This document shows, piece after piece, positions 14,695 to 24,530 of a DNA stretch of 24,662 nucleotides. The notes under the pieces are model-generated. The model was not told where the DNA came from and made no database searches. It saw only the letters and a program-made list of their open reading frames with translations. Each line of letters begins with the position of its first letter. Position 1 is the first letter of the stretch. Made by a program: the position numbers and the translations under genes. The stretch comes from JBOHRE01 sp050732635 (GTDB lineage: Bacteria > Gemmatimonadota > Gemmatimonadetes > Longimicrobiales > RSA9), in contig JBOHRE010000050.1 of NCBI GenBank assembly GCA_050732635.1, positions 1 through 24,662 of the forward strand, written 5' to 3'.

Positions 14695-17214
14695 TCAGCG
14701 TAACGGCAGTCGGCGGACGCCGAGCAGTCGCTCCGTCTCATCGCGCGGCGGGCCATAGACGGCCTCGTCGCCCGGCCGCGAGGCGCGCGGGTCGTCCTCC
14801 CAGATGCCGAGGCTGCGGCCGAGCAGACCGACGACATCGGACCACCAGCGATCGCGCGGGTCGTGCGGGCAGGTCTCGACCGGCTCGTATTCGACCAGGA
14901 ACAGCTCGCGGACCGCGGAGCCCCAGCGCGGATAGCAGCCGCTGGCGAGCACCAGTCCGGTCTCCGGATCGGTCCAGCGTTCGCTGAGGCCGGCTGGTTG
15001 CGGCCAGCCGCGGATGGACTCCCGCTCGCGCTGCACGCGCTGCATGATGCGACCCCAGATCGGGGCCGCGAGGGTTCCGCCCGTGGCCCGCGGCAGGATC
15101 GGACGCGGCCGATCGAAGCCGATCCAGACCACACCGACCAGCTCCGGCGTGTAGCCCACGAACCAGGCGTCATTGCCGCCCTGCGTTGTGCCCGTCTTCC
15201 CCGCGACCGGTCCATAGTAGCCGGTGCTGCGCACCGCGGTGCCGGTGCCATGATCGACGGCGTCACGCAGAATGTCGGTGATGATGAAGCCCACGCGTGC
15301 GTCGACACGGCCACGGCGGCTGATGTCGGCCTGCCAGAGCACGCGCCCGGACTCGGCGTCGATCCGGCGGATCAGCCGCGGCGCAACGCCGGTCCACACG
15401 TCGTCACCCGCGGCACTGCCAGCCTGCGCCGCTCCGCTGAACACGCTGTACGCCGTCGCGAGCTGCAGCGGCGAGGCGCTGGCGGTGCCGAGCGCGAGGG
15501 CGGGCGTCGCATCCATGTCGGCGGCCAGTCCGGCCAGCCGCGCCGTCGCCGCGACATCGGCCGGCCCGACGGCGAGCGCGATGCGGGCCGTCGGAATGTT
15601 TCGCGAGCGGACGAGCGACTCGCGCATCGACAGGTAGCCGTAGTACTGGCCATCGTAGTTGCTCGGCTCCCAGTCGGGCGAGCCGCGCTGCTCGACGCGG
15701 AACGGCAGGTCGGCGAGCGGCTGGCTCGCGACGAAGCCTTCGGTCAGTGCTGCCGTGAACACGAACGGCTTGAACGAGCTGCCGAGCTGGCGGCGTCCGC
15801 GGGTCGCACGATCGTAGCGGGAGTGCGTGAAGTCGCGGCCGCCGACCAGCGCCAGGATGTCGCCGCTCTGCGCCTCCAGGAAGACGACGGCGCCCTGCAG
15901 GTAATCCGTGCCGGCCGCGCCGCTCGCACCGTTGGGATCGAAGCGGGCGCCACGGAACGCGCCGTACGTGCCGCGCTCGATCGATTCGAGCTGCTCGCGC
16001 AACTCCTGCTCGGCGGCGGCCTGCGTCAGCGGGTCGACGGTCGTATGGATGCGCAGCCTCGAGCCGTACAGCGTCTCGCCCAGCCGGTTTTCGAGCAGCC
16101 GGCGCACGGCCGCGACGAAGTACGGCGATGCCGTGGCCGCGTCCAGCGGCGGCGGCTCGACCTCGACACCGAGTGGCGCGGCGCGCGCCGCTTCGGCCTC
16201 TTCCGCAGTGAGCGATTCCTGCTCGACCATGCGCGCGAGCACCAGATCCTTGCGCTGCTCGGCGGCCTCGCGGTGCCGCCGCGGGTCATGATGCGTCGGC
16301 GCCTTCAGCATGCCCGCCAGCAAGGCGGCCTGCGGTAGCGTGATCTTCGATGCGCGACGATTGAACCAGTAACGCGCGGCGGCGTCGATGCCGTACGCCG
16401 CGCCGCCGAAATAGATGTGGTTGAGGTAGAGCTCCAGGATCTCGGCCTTGCTGAACCGCTCCTCGATCTCCTGTGCGACGCGTGACTCGAGCAGCTTGCG
16501 GCGCAGCGTGCGCTCGGTGCCCGGAATGCGCTCCGGGAACACGTTGCGCGCGAGCTGCATCGTGATCGTGCTCGCACCCTCCAGCACGCTGGCTTCGCGC
16601 AGGTTCCGGGCGGCTGCACCGACCACGCGGATCCAGTCGATGCCGTTGTGGCCGTAGAAGCGATGATCCTCGACTGCCACGAACGCGGCCGGCACGTACT
16701 CGGGCAGCGAGTCGAGCGGCACGACCCGCCGCTGCAGCGGGTGCAGCTCGGCGAACGGCTCGCCGTACCGATCGAGCAGCACCGGCGCGCCGCCCGGCTG
16801 ATACGCCTCGAGCCGCTCGGGATCGGGACAGCCACGCCAGCCGCAGCGTTCCCAGGTGACGCCGGCGAGCACGACCGCAATCGCGGCGGCACACCACATG
16901 GCCTCCAGGCTCGGCAGGCCGGGCGGCAGCGTGGGGCCGGTGGGGCGCCAGTCCCGTAACCGGCGCCGGGCACCCATGGCGCCAGTGTCGCCCCTCCCCA
17001 CCCGTGGCTCGCCGAGGCCCTGCACCCAGCCGCTGAGGCGGGCGGCGGTGGCGCGGGCGGCGACATCGATGCGTGCGTCCAGACGCCGCAGCAGCAGCGC
17101 CAGCTGGCGACCGCCATGCGTCAGGCCACGTGCTGCGCCGGCGAGCCATGCGGCGAGTAGGGCGCTGATGCCACCCTTGCCCGGCGGTGGTGAGCTGTCT
17201 CCTGGGCCCTGCAT
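14695..17214 (-). CDS. Class A penicillin-binding protein (PBP1A type)
   Basis: A bifunctional peptidoglycan synthase: the GT51 domain polymerises lipid II and the transpeptidase domain crosslinks stem peptides in the periplasm. The product has 839 residues. ATG 17214 is chosen because AAAGGA lies upstream; the longer frame to 17346 lacks support. One membrane segment is at about 105-122, preceded by an unusually long cytoplasmic part rich in Arg, Gly and Ala. GT51 motifs: VEDHRFYGHNGID (181-193, catalytic Glu182), GASTITMQLARN (213-224), RKLLE, ILELYLNHIYFGGAAYGI. Transpeptidase motifs: S479-S-F-K482, S537-R-N539, K673-T-G-T676. No operon partner is visible; the gene is divergent from the signalling cluster. 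Confidence 0.95.
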   Translation of the reverse strand: MQGPGDSSPPPGKGGISALLAAWLAGAARGLTHGGRQLALLLRRLDARIDVAARATAARLSGWVQGLGEPRVGRGDTGAMGARRRLRDWRPTGPTLPPGLPSLEAMWCAAAIAVVLAGVTWERCGWRGCPDPERLEAYQPGGAPVLLDRYGEPFAELHPLQRRVVPLDSLPEYVPAAFVAVEDHRFYGHNGIDWIRVVGAAARNLREASVLEGASTITMQLARNVFPERIPGTERTLRRKLLESRVAQEIEERFSKAEILELYLNHIYFGGAAYGIDAAARYWFNRRASKITLPQAALLAGMLKAPTHHDPRRHREAAEQRKDLVLARMVEQESLTAEEAEAARAAPLGVEVEPPPLDAATASPYFVAAVRRLLENRLGETLYGSRLRIHTTVDPLTQAAAEQELREQLESIERGTYGAFRGARFDPNGASGAAGTDYLQGAVVFLEAQSGDILALVGGRDFTHSRYDRATRGRRQLGSSFKPFVFTAALTEGFVASQPLADLPFRVEQRGSPDWEPSNYDGQYYGYLSMRESLVRSRNIPTARIALAVGPADVAATARLAGLAADMDATPALALGTASASPLQLATAYSVFSGAAQAGSAAGDDVWTGVAPRLIRRIDAESGRVLWQADISRRGRVDARVGFIITDILRDAVDHGTGTAVRSTGYYGPVAGKTGTTQGGNDAWFVGYTPELVGVVWIGFDRPRPILPRATGGTLAAPIWGRIMQRVQRERESIRGWPQPAGLSERWTDPETGLVLASGCYPRWGSAVRELFLVEYEPVETCPHDPRDRWWSDVVGLLGRSLGIWEDDPRASRPGDEAVYGPPRDETERLLGVRRLPLR

Positions 17215-17340
17215 GCGATCCTTTCTGGCGTTTTTCGGCTGGCCGGTCCACCCGTGCAACAATCTCACCAGGCGGCAAGTTCCATGGCATTTGCCGGCCG
17301 CCGCTGCCCGGCCGCCCCGGAGGGAGCCGCACGATAATCC

Positions 17341-17369
17341 TTGCACGGCAGGCCGCGATTGGTCATGAT
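17341..17369 (+). promoter_or_regulatory. Possible promoter of the signalling cluster
   Basis: TTGCAC (17341-17346), a 17-base spacer, CATGAT (17364-17369; four of six to TATAAT), about 80 bases before the first kinase gene. A run of nine C (17409-17417) lies in the leader. This is a match by eye only. Confidence 0.35.
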
Positions 17370-17451
17370 TTTACGTTGCAAGAGGTTCCTGGCGGCCCGC
17401 CTGCCGCTCCCCCCCCCGGAACCTCGGCGAGCTCCCTGAAATGAAGCCGTG

Positions 17452-18987
<1,536 letters not shown>

Positions 18988-19002
18988 CGGGACGATCGCT
19001 GA

Positions 19003-20121
19003 ATGAGCACCGAAGCGGAGACCGATGGCAGAATCCTCATCATCGATGACGAGGAGCCGAACGTCCGGCTGCTCACGCGCATCCTGAACGCGGCAGGCTT
19101 CACGGACGTGCATTCGACGACGGATCCGCGGCAGGCATTGCCCATGTTCCGCGAGCTGCAGCCCAGTGCGCTGCTACTCGATCTGCGGATGCCACACCTG
19201 GACGGCTTCGCCGTCATGCGGCAGATCGTCTCGCGTATCCCGACCGGTGAGTACTTCCCGATCCTGGTCGTGACCGGCGAGCACGATGCGGACGTGAAGC
19301 GCAGCGCACTGGCGCACGGCGCCAAGGACTTCCTGACCAAGCCGTACGACTCGGTCGAGGTCGTGCTGCGCGTGCGCAACCTGCTCGAGACGCGCGAGCT
19401 CAATCTCCGGCTGGAGCGTCGTGCCGCGGAGCGGGCCGAACAGCTGCGCGTCTCCGAGCTGGAGGTGGCCGAACGGCTCGCGCTGACCGCCGAGCTACGC
19501 GACTACGGCGGCGGCGCCCACACCTGGCGTGTCGGACGCGTGGCGGCCGAGATCGCCAGGCAGTACGGCCTGGAGCCGCGGGCCGTCGAGCTGATCGAAC
19601 GCGCGGCGCCGCTGCACGACCTCGGCAAGATCGGCATTCCCGACTCGCTGCTGCTGAAGCCGGGCGGACTGAGCCTCGAGGAGATGGATGTGCTGAAGAC
19701 GCACACGTCGCTGGGCGGCCGCATCCTGTCCGGCGGCGACTCCGCCGTGCTGCAGATGGCCGAGGAGATCGCGCTCTACCATCACGAGAACTGGGACGGG
19801 ACGGGTTACACCCCCGGCCTGGGCGGCGACTCGATTCCGCTAGCCGCGCGCATCGTCGCCGTGGCCGACGTGTACGACGCGCTGACGCACGACCGCCCGT
19901 ACAAGGCGGCCTGGGCCGCTGACGAGGCCGCGGACTGGATCCTCTCGCAGCGCGGTCAGAAGTTCGATCCGCGAGCGGCCGATGCGTTTGCGGCCGTGCG
20001 CACACGCATCGACCTACCGCTGCTCGACGACATGCACGAGTGGCGCGACACCCACGCGCTTTACCTGCGCTGGGCCGCTCAGCCGCTCGAGCCGCGCGAC
20101 CCCGGCAATGCCGTTCCGTAG
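19003..20121 (+). CDS. Response regulator with HD-GYP output domain (probable c-di-GMP phosphodiesterase)
   Basis: The 372-residue product carries a receiver domain (10-130) with IIDDEEP, phosphoacceptor Asp60 (LLLDLRMP) and Lys113 (LTKPYD). A coiled-coil linker follows (130-160, RELNLRLERRAAERAEQLR). The HD-GYP domain (165-345) has HDLGKIGIPD (205-214), KTHTSLGG (232-239), HHENWDGTGYT (260-270), VADVYDALTHDRPYK (288-301) and GQKFDP. The metal-binding His/Asp residues are present, but the family GYP triad reads GYT here. Such proteins hydrolyse c-di-GMP when phosphorylated; activity is likely but not certain given the substitution. The gene lies 15 bases after the hybrid kinase and overlaps the next gene by 14 bases. 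Confidence 0.93.
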   Translation: MSTEAETDGRILIIDDEEPNVRLLTRILNAAGFTDVHSTTDPRQALPMFRELQPSALLLDLRMPHLDGFAVMRQIVSRIPTGEYFPILVVTGEHDADVKRSALAHGAKDFLTKPYDSVEVVLRVRNLLETRELNLRLERRAAERAEQLRVSELEVAERLALTAELRDYGGGAHTWRVGRVAAEIARQYGLEPRAVELIERAAPLHDLGKIGIPDSLLLKPGGLSLEEMDVLKTHTSLGGRILSGGDSAVLQMAEEIALYHHENWDGTGYTPGLGGDSIPLAARIVAVADVYDALTHDRPYKAAWAADEAADWILSQRGQKFDPRAADAFAAVRTRIDLPLLDDMHEWRDTHALYLRWAAQPLEPRDPGNAVP

Positions 20122-21778
20122 TAGACCACGCGCGCGGTACGCGCTGCCGCACGACAGCGCCTTTGCTGGGAGACTCGCGGGCTATGCCCGGCTGAGCGCG
20201 TTGCTGACAATCGCGCTCGGCACCATCGTGATCTTCGGCTGGCTGATCGACAGCCGTGTCATCAAGAGCATACTGCCCGGCTTCATCGCGATGAATCCGG
20301 TCACGGCGGCTAGCTTCGTGCTGTCCGGGATCGCGCTGCGCCTGGCCTGTCGGCCTGATGGACCGACGCGGCACCGGCAGGCCATCCGCGCGGTGGCGGC
20401 CGGCGTTGCCGCCATCGCGGCCACGGTCGTAATCGGCTACCTCACGCCACTCGACCTGCGCCTCGACCGGCTGCTCTTCGCCGCGCAACTGCAGCGCGAG
20501 GTCATCCCGAATCGGATTGCGCCCAACACCGCGGCCGCGTTTCTCCTGGTTGCCGGCGCGCTCTGGCTGCTCCCGGTGCGCGGGCGCCGGAGCGCGGTCA
20601 TTGCGGACGTGCTCGGGCTGGCTGCCGCGCTGGTCGGCATCATGGGTGTCGTCGGCTACCTGTATGCGCTGACGGACCTCACCAACCTCGCCGAGCTGGT
20701 CCCCATCGCGGCGCACACGGCCGCCGGCTTCGCTCTGCTCGGAACCGGCGTGCTCGGTGCCCGGCCCGATTCCGGACTGACCCGTCCACTTGCGTTCGCC
20801 ACCGCCGGCTCGCGTATGTCGCGGCGCATGCTCGCCTCGGCCATCGCCATACCGCTCCTGCTGACGCCGATCGCGACCTGGGTCGGCCGCACCGGCGGCT
20901 ACCGCACCGGCAGCGTCGTTTCGCTTTCCGTCGCACTGGCGATCGTGCTCGTGGCGGGCACGATCTGGTGGGCAGGTCACGAGATGAACCTGGCGGAGGC
21001 GAAGCGCCGGCGCGCCGAGCAGCGCGTCCGGCGGCTGAACCGCCTGCTGCGGCGGCAGACCGCACAGCTCGAGGTGGCGAACCGCGAGCTCGAGTCGTTC
21101 AGCTACTCGGTGTCGCATGACCTGCGCGCTCCACTTCGTACGGTGACCAGCTTCAGCCAGGCTCTGCTCGAGGATCAGGCGGACCGTCTGGACGAGGCGG
21201 GGAAGGACTATCTGGCGCGGGTCGCACGTGCCGGCGAGCGCATGGCACTCCTGATCGATGACATGCTCGCGCTGGCGCGTGTCGCGCGGCAGCAGATGAA
21301 TCGCCAGCCCGTCGACCTCAGCGCGCTGGCCGACGACGTCATCGTCAATCTGCGCCAGGCCGAGCCGGGCCGCACTGTCGACGTAAGCATTGCCCGCGAC
21401 CTGCGCGCCGAGGGCGATCCGCGCCTGATCCGGCTCGCGCTGGAGAACCTGATCGGCAACGCATGGAAATACTCGGCACGCGCGAACCCGGCGCTCATCG
21501 AGATCGGCATGATGAATGGCGACGTCGCCGGGCGGCGCACGTTCTTCGTTCGCGACAATGGAGCCGGCTTCGACATGCAGTACGCCGATCGGCTGTTTAC
21601 TCCGTTCCAGCGGCTGCACAGCGACGCGGAGTTCGCCGGCAGCGGTGTCGGCCTGGCAACGGTGTCCCGGATCGTGAGCCGGCACGGTGGCGCCGTGCGG
21701 GCCGAGGGCGAGCCCGGCCGCGGCGCGACGTTTTATTTCACGCTGCCCGTCACCGAGGAAAGGACGCCGCATGAGTGA
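20108..21778 (+). CDS. Membrane sensor histidine kinase with eight-helix N-terminal domain
   Basis: The 556-residue product has about eight hydrophobic segments (roughly 28-48, 64-81, 93-112, 142-156, 164-188, 197-217, 240-260, 269-291), a MASE-like integral sensor with no large periplasmic loop. A coiled coil follows (296-330). HisKA contains His337 in SFSYSVSHDLRAPLRT, the pattern of phytochrome-type kinases. ATPase: NLIGNAWKYS (447-456), DNGAGFDM (483-490), LFTPFQRLH (496-504), GSGVGLATVSRIVSRHGG (511-528). The signal is unknown. ATG 20108 lies inside the previous gene and begins just before the first helix, so a longer start is unnecessary. The stop overlaps the following regulator gene by eight bases; the two probably act as a pair. 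Confidence 0.92.
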   Translation: MPFRSRPRARYALPHDSAFAGRLAGYARLSALLTIALGTIVIFGWLIDSRVIKSILPGFIAMNPVTAASFVLSGIALRLACRPDGPTRHRQAIRAVAAGVAAIAATVVIGYLTPLDLRLDRLLFAAQLQREVIPNRIAPNTAAAFLLVAGALWLLPVRGRRSAVIADVLGLAAALVGIMGVVGYLYALTDLTNLAELVPIAAHTAAGFALLGTGVLGARPDSGLTRPLAFATAGSRMSRRMLASAIAIPLLLTPIATWVGRTGGYRTGSVVSLSVALAIVLVAGTIWWAGHEMNLAEAKRRRAEQRVRRLNRLLRRQTAQLEVANRELESFSYSVSHDLRAPLRTVTSFSQALLEDQADRLDEAGKDYLARVARAGERMALLIDDMLALARVARQQMNRQPVDLSALADDVIVNLRQAEPGRTVDVSIARDLRAEGDPRLIRLALENLIGNAWKYSARANPALIEIGMMNGDVAGRRTFFVRDNGAGFDMQYADRLFTPFQRLHSDAEFAGSGVGLATVSRIVSRHGGAVRAEGEPGRGATFYFTLPVTEERTPHE

Positions 21779-22214
21779 GCAGATGATCCTGCTGGTCGAG
21801 GACTCCGCCGATGATGTCGAGCTGACTCGCCGGGCCCTGCGCAAGAACAACGTGCGCAACCCGCTGGTGGTGGTCGATGACGGCCAGGCTGCGCTCGATT
21901 TTCTGTTCTGTGAAGGCCAGTACGCCGGCCGTGATGCCGGCGAACAACCGAATCTCATCCTGCTCGACCTGAAGCTGCCCAAGCTCGATGGCATGGAGGT
22001 GCTGCGCCGGCTGCGCGCCGATGAACGGACGCGGCTGCTACCGGTCGTGATCCTGACGTCCTCTCTGGAGGAGCAGGACCTCGTGCGCAGCTATCGCCTC
22101 GGCGCGAACAGCTACATCCGCAAGCCGGTCGACTTCGAGCAGTTCAGCGAGGCCGTGCGCCAGCTCGGCCTCTACTGGCTCGTGCTGAATACGCCGCCGC
22201 CGCATGGGCGTTGA
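21771..22214 (+). CDS. Single-domain response regulator, Rcp1/CheY type
   Basis: The 147-residue product is a lone receiver: acidic pocket VEDSADD (9-15), phosphoacceptor Asp66 in LILLDLKLPKLDG (62-74), Thr96 (ILTSS), Lys118 (IRKPVDFEQF). It has no DNA-binding or enzymatic output. The insert between strands 2 and 3 (FLFCEGQYAGRDAGEQPN) is typical of regulators paired with phytochrome-like kinases (cyanobacterial Rcp1). ATG 21771 has AGGAAAGGA upstream and overlaps the kinase stop, so translation is probably coupled. It likely receives phosphate from the 8-TM kinase and may pass it to the other receivers in the cluster; that is inference. Last gene of the cluster; convergent with thrC, 65 bp apart, with no clear terminator. 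Confidence 0.93.
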   Translation: MSEQMILLVEDSADDVELTRRALRKNNVRNPLVVVDDGQAALDFLFCEGQYAGRDAGEQPNLILLDLKLPKLDGMEVLRRLRADERTRLLPVVILTSSLEEQDLVRSYRLGANSYIRKPVDFEQFSEAVRQLGLYWLVLNTPPPHGR

Positions 22215-22279
22215 AGCGGCGCGCCGGGTCGAACCAGGACTGCCGACACCGAGCCGTCTGCGGACGCGGAGGCGTGGCG

Positions 22280-23386
22280 TCAGCCTTCCCAGCCGAGCGC
22301 GCGGGCGATCGCGCTGGCGTCGGTTGGCAGTTCCTGGACGCGGAAGTCGGGCGGGACCGCGTGGTCGGGGTCCTTGAGACCGTTGCCGGTCAGCACGCAC
22401 ACGCAGCGGCTGTGCTGCGGGATGGACCCGTCGAGGACGGCCGCGCGCAGCCCGGCCGCGGCAGCGGCGGAGGCGGGCTCGCAGTAGCAGCCCTCGCGGC
22501 GTGCGATCTCGTGGTACGCCTCGAAAATGGACGTGTCGGGCGTGGCGCGGATGTGACCGCCGGACTCGCGCGCGGCGGCGAGCGCCGGCTCCCAGGTGGC
22601 GGGGCGACCGATGCGGATCGCGCTGGCCGCCGTCTCCGGCCGCGCGATCGGGTGGCCGGCGACGAAGGGGGCTGCGCCCGCGGCCTGCACGCCCACGATG
22701 CGCGGCAGTGCGCGGCTCCGACCCGCGTCGTGATAGCGCCGGAAGCCGAGCCAGTACGCCGTGATGTTGCCGCCATTGCCAACCGGCAGTGCGACGACAT
22801 CGGGCGCGTCGCCGAGCGCCTCGCAGATCTCGTAGGCCGACGTCGCCTGCCCATCGATCCGCTGAGGATTCACCGAGTTCACGAGTGCGGCCGGATACCG
22901 TCCGGCCAGCTCACGCGCGATATCGAGGGCGACATCGAAGTTGTCACGCAACGCGATAATGCGCGCGCCGTAGACCACGGTCTGGGCGATCTTGCCGATC
23001 GCCACGTTGCCGCCCGGGATCAGCACCACGGCGCGCATGCCTGCCCGGGCCGCATAGGCGGCTGCGCTGGCGGAGGTGTTGCCCGTCGAAGCGCAGAGCA
23101 CCGTATCAGCGCCTTCCTCGACCGCCTTCGCCACGGCCACGACCATGCCCCGGTCCTTGAACGAGCCGGTGGGGTTGAGCCCCTCCACCTTGAGGAACAG
23201 CTCGCGCACGCCGACCCACTTCGCGAGCGCGGGCGCGGGCAGCAAGGGCGTATCGCCCTCGAAGAGGGTGAGGCGTGGCGTCGCGTCGCCAACGGACAGG
23301 AACGTGGCCCAGCGCTCGATCACGCCACGCCGGCCGGGTGGACGCTCGGCCGTGCTCGTGGCCCGTGGCGATCCGCCGCTCCTCAC
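22280..23386 (-). CDS. thrC: Threonine synthase
   Basis: A PLP enzyme converting O-phosphohomoserine to threonine and phosphate. The 368-residue product has the PLP-lysine motif NPTGSFKDRGM (Lys77), the phosphate-binding stretch ASTGNTSASAAAYAARAG, VNSVNPQRIDGQ and VALPVGNGGNITAYWLGF, which matches fold-type II threonine synthases of the short class. The GTG start at 23386 overlaps the thrB stop in GTGA, so thrB and thrC are translationally coupled. The length fits the short bacterial form. The C-terminus ends at 22280, facing the signalling cluster. No frame damage is seen. Confidence 0.95.
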   Translation of the reverse strand: MRSGGSPRATSTAERPPGRRGVIERWATFLSVGDATPRLTLFEGDTPLLPAPALAKWVGVRELFLKVEGLNPTGSFKDRGMVVAVAKAVEEGADTVLCASTGNTSASAAAYAARAGMRAVVLIPGGNVAIGKIAQTVVYGARIIALRDNFDVALDIARELAGRYPAALVNSVNPQRIDGQATSAYEICEALGDAPDVVALPVGNGGNITAYWLGFRRYHDAGRSRALPRIVGVQAAGAAPFVAGHPIARPETAASAIRIGRPATWEPALAAARESGGHIRATPDTSIFEAYHEIARREGCYCEPASAAAAAGLRAAVLDGSIPQHSRCVCVLTGNGLKDPDHAVPPDFRVQELPTDASAIARALGWEG

Positions 23387-24327
23387 GCGGGCCCCCCTTC
23401 GATGACCGCGCCGGCGAAGTCCGGGAGCGCCTCGAAGGCGACGACGCCTTCCTCACCCGCTTCCCGCCGAAACGCTGCCGCCATCGCCTCGGCCACCCGG
23501 GCCACGTGCTCCGGCCTACACGCCGCGATCAGGCCCGAGCCGCTGCCGGAAATGGTGGCCGCCAGCGCGCCCGCCTCGTGGGCCACCCCGAGCGCTGCCG
23601 CGCCGCCCGGAATCAACGGCAGCCGATAGGGCACATGCAGCTCGCCCTCGAATCCCGCCCGCAGGGCAGCTTCATCGCCCGTGGCGAGGCCGTGGAGCAG
23701 CGCTGCCATCCGGCTCACCTGGCGCGCGGCGCTCGCGTGCGCGACGGTGAGCGGCAGCGCGGCGCGTGCCTGGCTGGTGGATAGCGCCATGCCCGGCGCC
23801 GCGTACGCGAACACGAGCTGATCCGACAGCGGCAGTCGGAGCGCGCGGCTGCCGCCCTGGACCGCGCGATAGATCGCGACCAGGCCGCCGCACAGGCTGG
23901 CCGCGACATTGTCCGGGTGACCCTCCAGGGCGACCGCCGCATCCAGCAACCGGTGGTGCGTGAGCGCCCGCTCGCCAGCCGCGCCGGCGGCCAGCGCCTG
24001 GCCCGCCACAATGGCGGCGCCCGACGAGCCGAGGCCGCGCGCCAAGGGGATTTCCGAGTCCAGCACGATCACACCGCCAGTCGCGCCGCCGCCGCGGCGC
24101 TCGAGCTCCGCCAGGAACGCTCGGGCGCTCAGATCCCGCCCCGGCGGCAGCTCGAGGCCGCGTAGCGTGCCGCGGTAGTCGACCCGCAGCGGCGTCGGAC
24201 CCGGTGTATAGCTGGCGTGCAGGTAGCGCCGCAGCGCGAGACCGAGGCAGTCGAAGCCGGCGCCGAGGTTCGATGTGCTTCCGGGTGCGCGCACCCTCAC
24301 GGGCTGCAGCTCTCGCCATGCGGTCAT
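23383..24327 (-). CDS. thrB: Homoserine kinase (GHMP family)
   Basis: It phosphorylates homoserine with ATP to O-phosphohomoserine, the substrate of the next gene's product. The 314-residue product has the N-terminal GHMP pattern VRAPGSTSNLGAGFDCLGLAL (12-32), the ATP phosphate-binding loop PLARGLGSSGAAIVAG (94-109), GHPDNVAASLCGG, and the third motif ATISGSGSGLIAA. ATG 24327 is chosen: GGAG lies about nine bases upstream and it fits the family start, whereas the start at 24345 would overlap the terminator T-tract. First gene of thrBC. Its 5' leader contains a terminator-like hairpin, and its promoter is back-to-back with a probable ilv promoter. Confidence 0.95.
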   Translation of the reverse strand: MTAWRELQPVRVRAPGSTSNLGAGFDCLGLALRRYLHASYTPGPTPLRVDYRGTLRGLELPPGRDLSARAFLAELERRGGGATGGVIVLDSEIPLARGLGSSGAAIVAGQALAAGAAGERALTHHRLLDAAVALEGHPDNVAASLCGGLVAIYRAVQGGSRALRLPLSDQLVFAYAAPGMALSTSQARAALPLTVAHASAARQVSRMAALLHGLATGDEAALRAGFEGELHVPYRLPLIPGGAAALGVAHEAGALAATISGSGSGLIAACRPEHVARVAEAMAAAFRREAGEEGVVAFEALPDFAGAVIEGGPA

Positions 24328-24340
24328 GCTCGTGCTCCAG

Positions 24341-24370
24341 AACAAAACAGCCTCCCGCTTCGCGAGAGGC
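24341..24370 (-). terminator. Intrinsic-terminator hairpin in the thrB 5' leader
   Basis: On the minus strand a 9-bp stem (GCCTCTCGC with GCGGGAGGC, one T-G pair; 24370-24350) with a GAA loop is followed by TGTTTTGTT (24349-24341). It ends 13 bases before the thrB ATG and just before its Shine-Dalgarno, so it must act within the thrB transcript. Confidence 0.65.
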
Positions 24371-24379
24371 AGCAGGGCG

Positions 24380-24408
24380 CCGGCTCGATCGGTCCGTCCG
24401 ATTGCCGG
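24380..24408 (-). promoter_or_regulatory. Second hairpin in the thrB leader
   Basis: CCGGC pairs with GCCGG enclosing ATCGG and CCGAT around a five-base loop, with small bulges. It lies nine bases upstream of the terminator stem. It could be part of a regulatory leader; this was read by eye and not folded. Confidence 0.4.
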
Positions 24409-24409
24409 A

Positions 24410-24439
24410 TCACTACCACGGCGCGCGCCCGCACGTCAA
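24410..24439 (-). promoter_or_regulatory. Probable thrB promoter
   Basis: On the minus strand TTGACG (24439-24434), an 18-base spacer, then TAGTGA (24415-24410). Expected +1 about 24403, giving a leader of about 76 bases that contains the terminator hairpin. The -35 box faces away from the ilv-side -35 box 20 bases away. Confidence 0.4.
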
Positions 24440-24459
24440 GCATCCTTTGCGCCTGGACC

Positions 24460-24489
24460 TTGACATGCCCATGGCGCCGGGTGTAGCAT
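24460..24489 (+). promoter_or_regulatory. Probable promoter of an ilv-type operon
   Basis: Perfect TTGACA (24460-24465), an 18-base spacer, TAGCAT (24484-24489), preceded by TG. Expected +1 about 24496, some 35 bases before the leader-peptide ATG. Confidence 0.55.
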
Positions 24490-24530
24490 AATTGCTTGCC
24501 GAGACTCGAAATGGGCGAGCCACACAAAAA

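Noticed and set aside
14863..16338. 491-codon frame antisense to the PBP gene
   Set aside because: A mirror frame; the minus strand carries all transpeptidase motifs.
19400..21994. 864-codon frame antisense to the signalling genes
   Set aside because: It crosses three well-supported genes on the other strand and shows no domain.
24324..24443. Possible thrB leader ORF with VVVI (ATG 24443, stop overlapping the thrB ATG)
   Set aside because: It contains no Thr codons, reads straight through the terminator stem, and its start lies upstream of the likely transcription start. It is kept only as a remark under the thrB leader finding.
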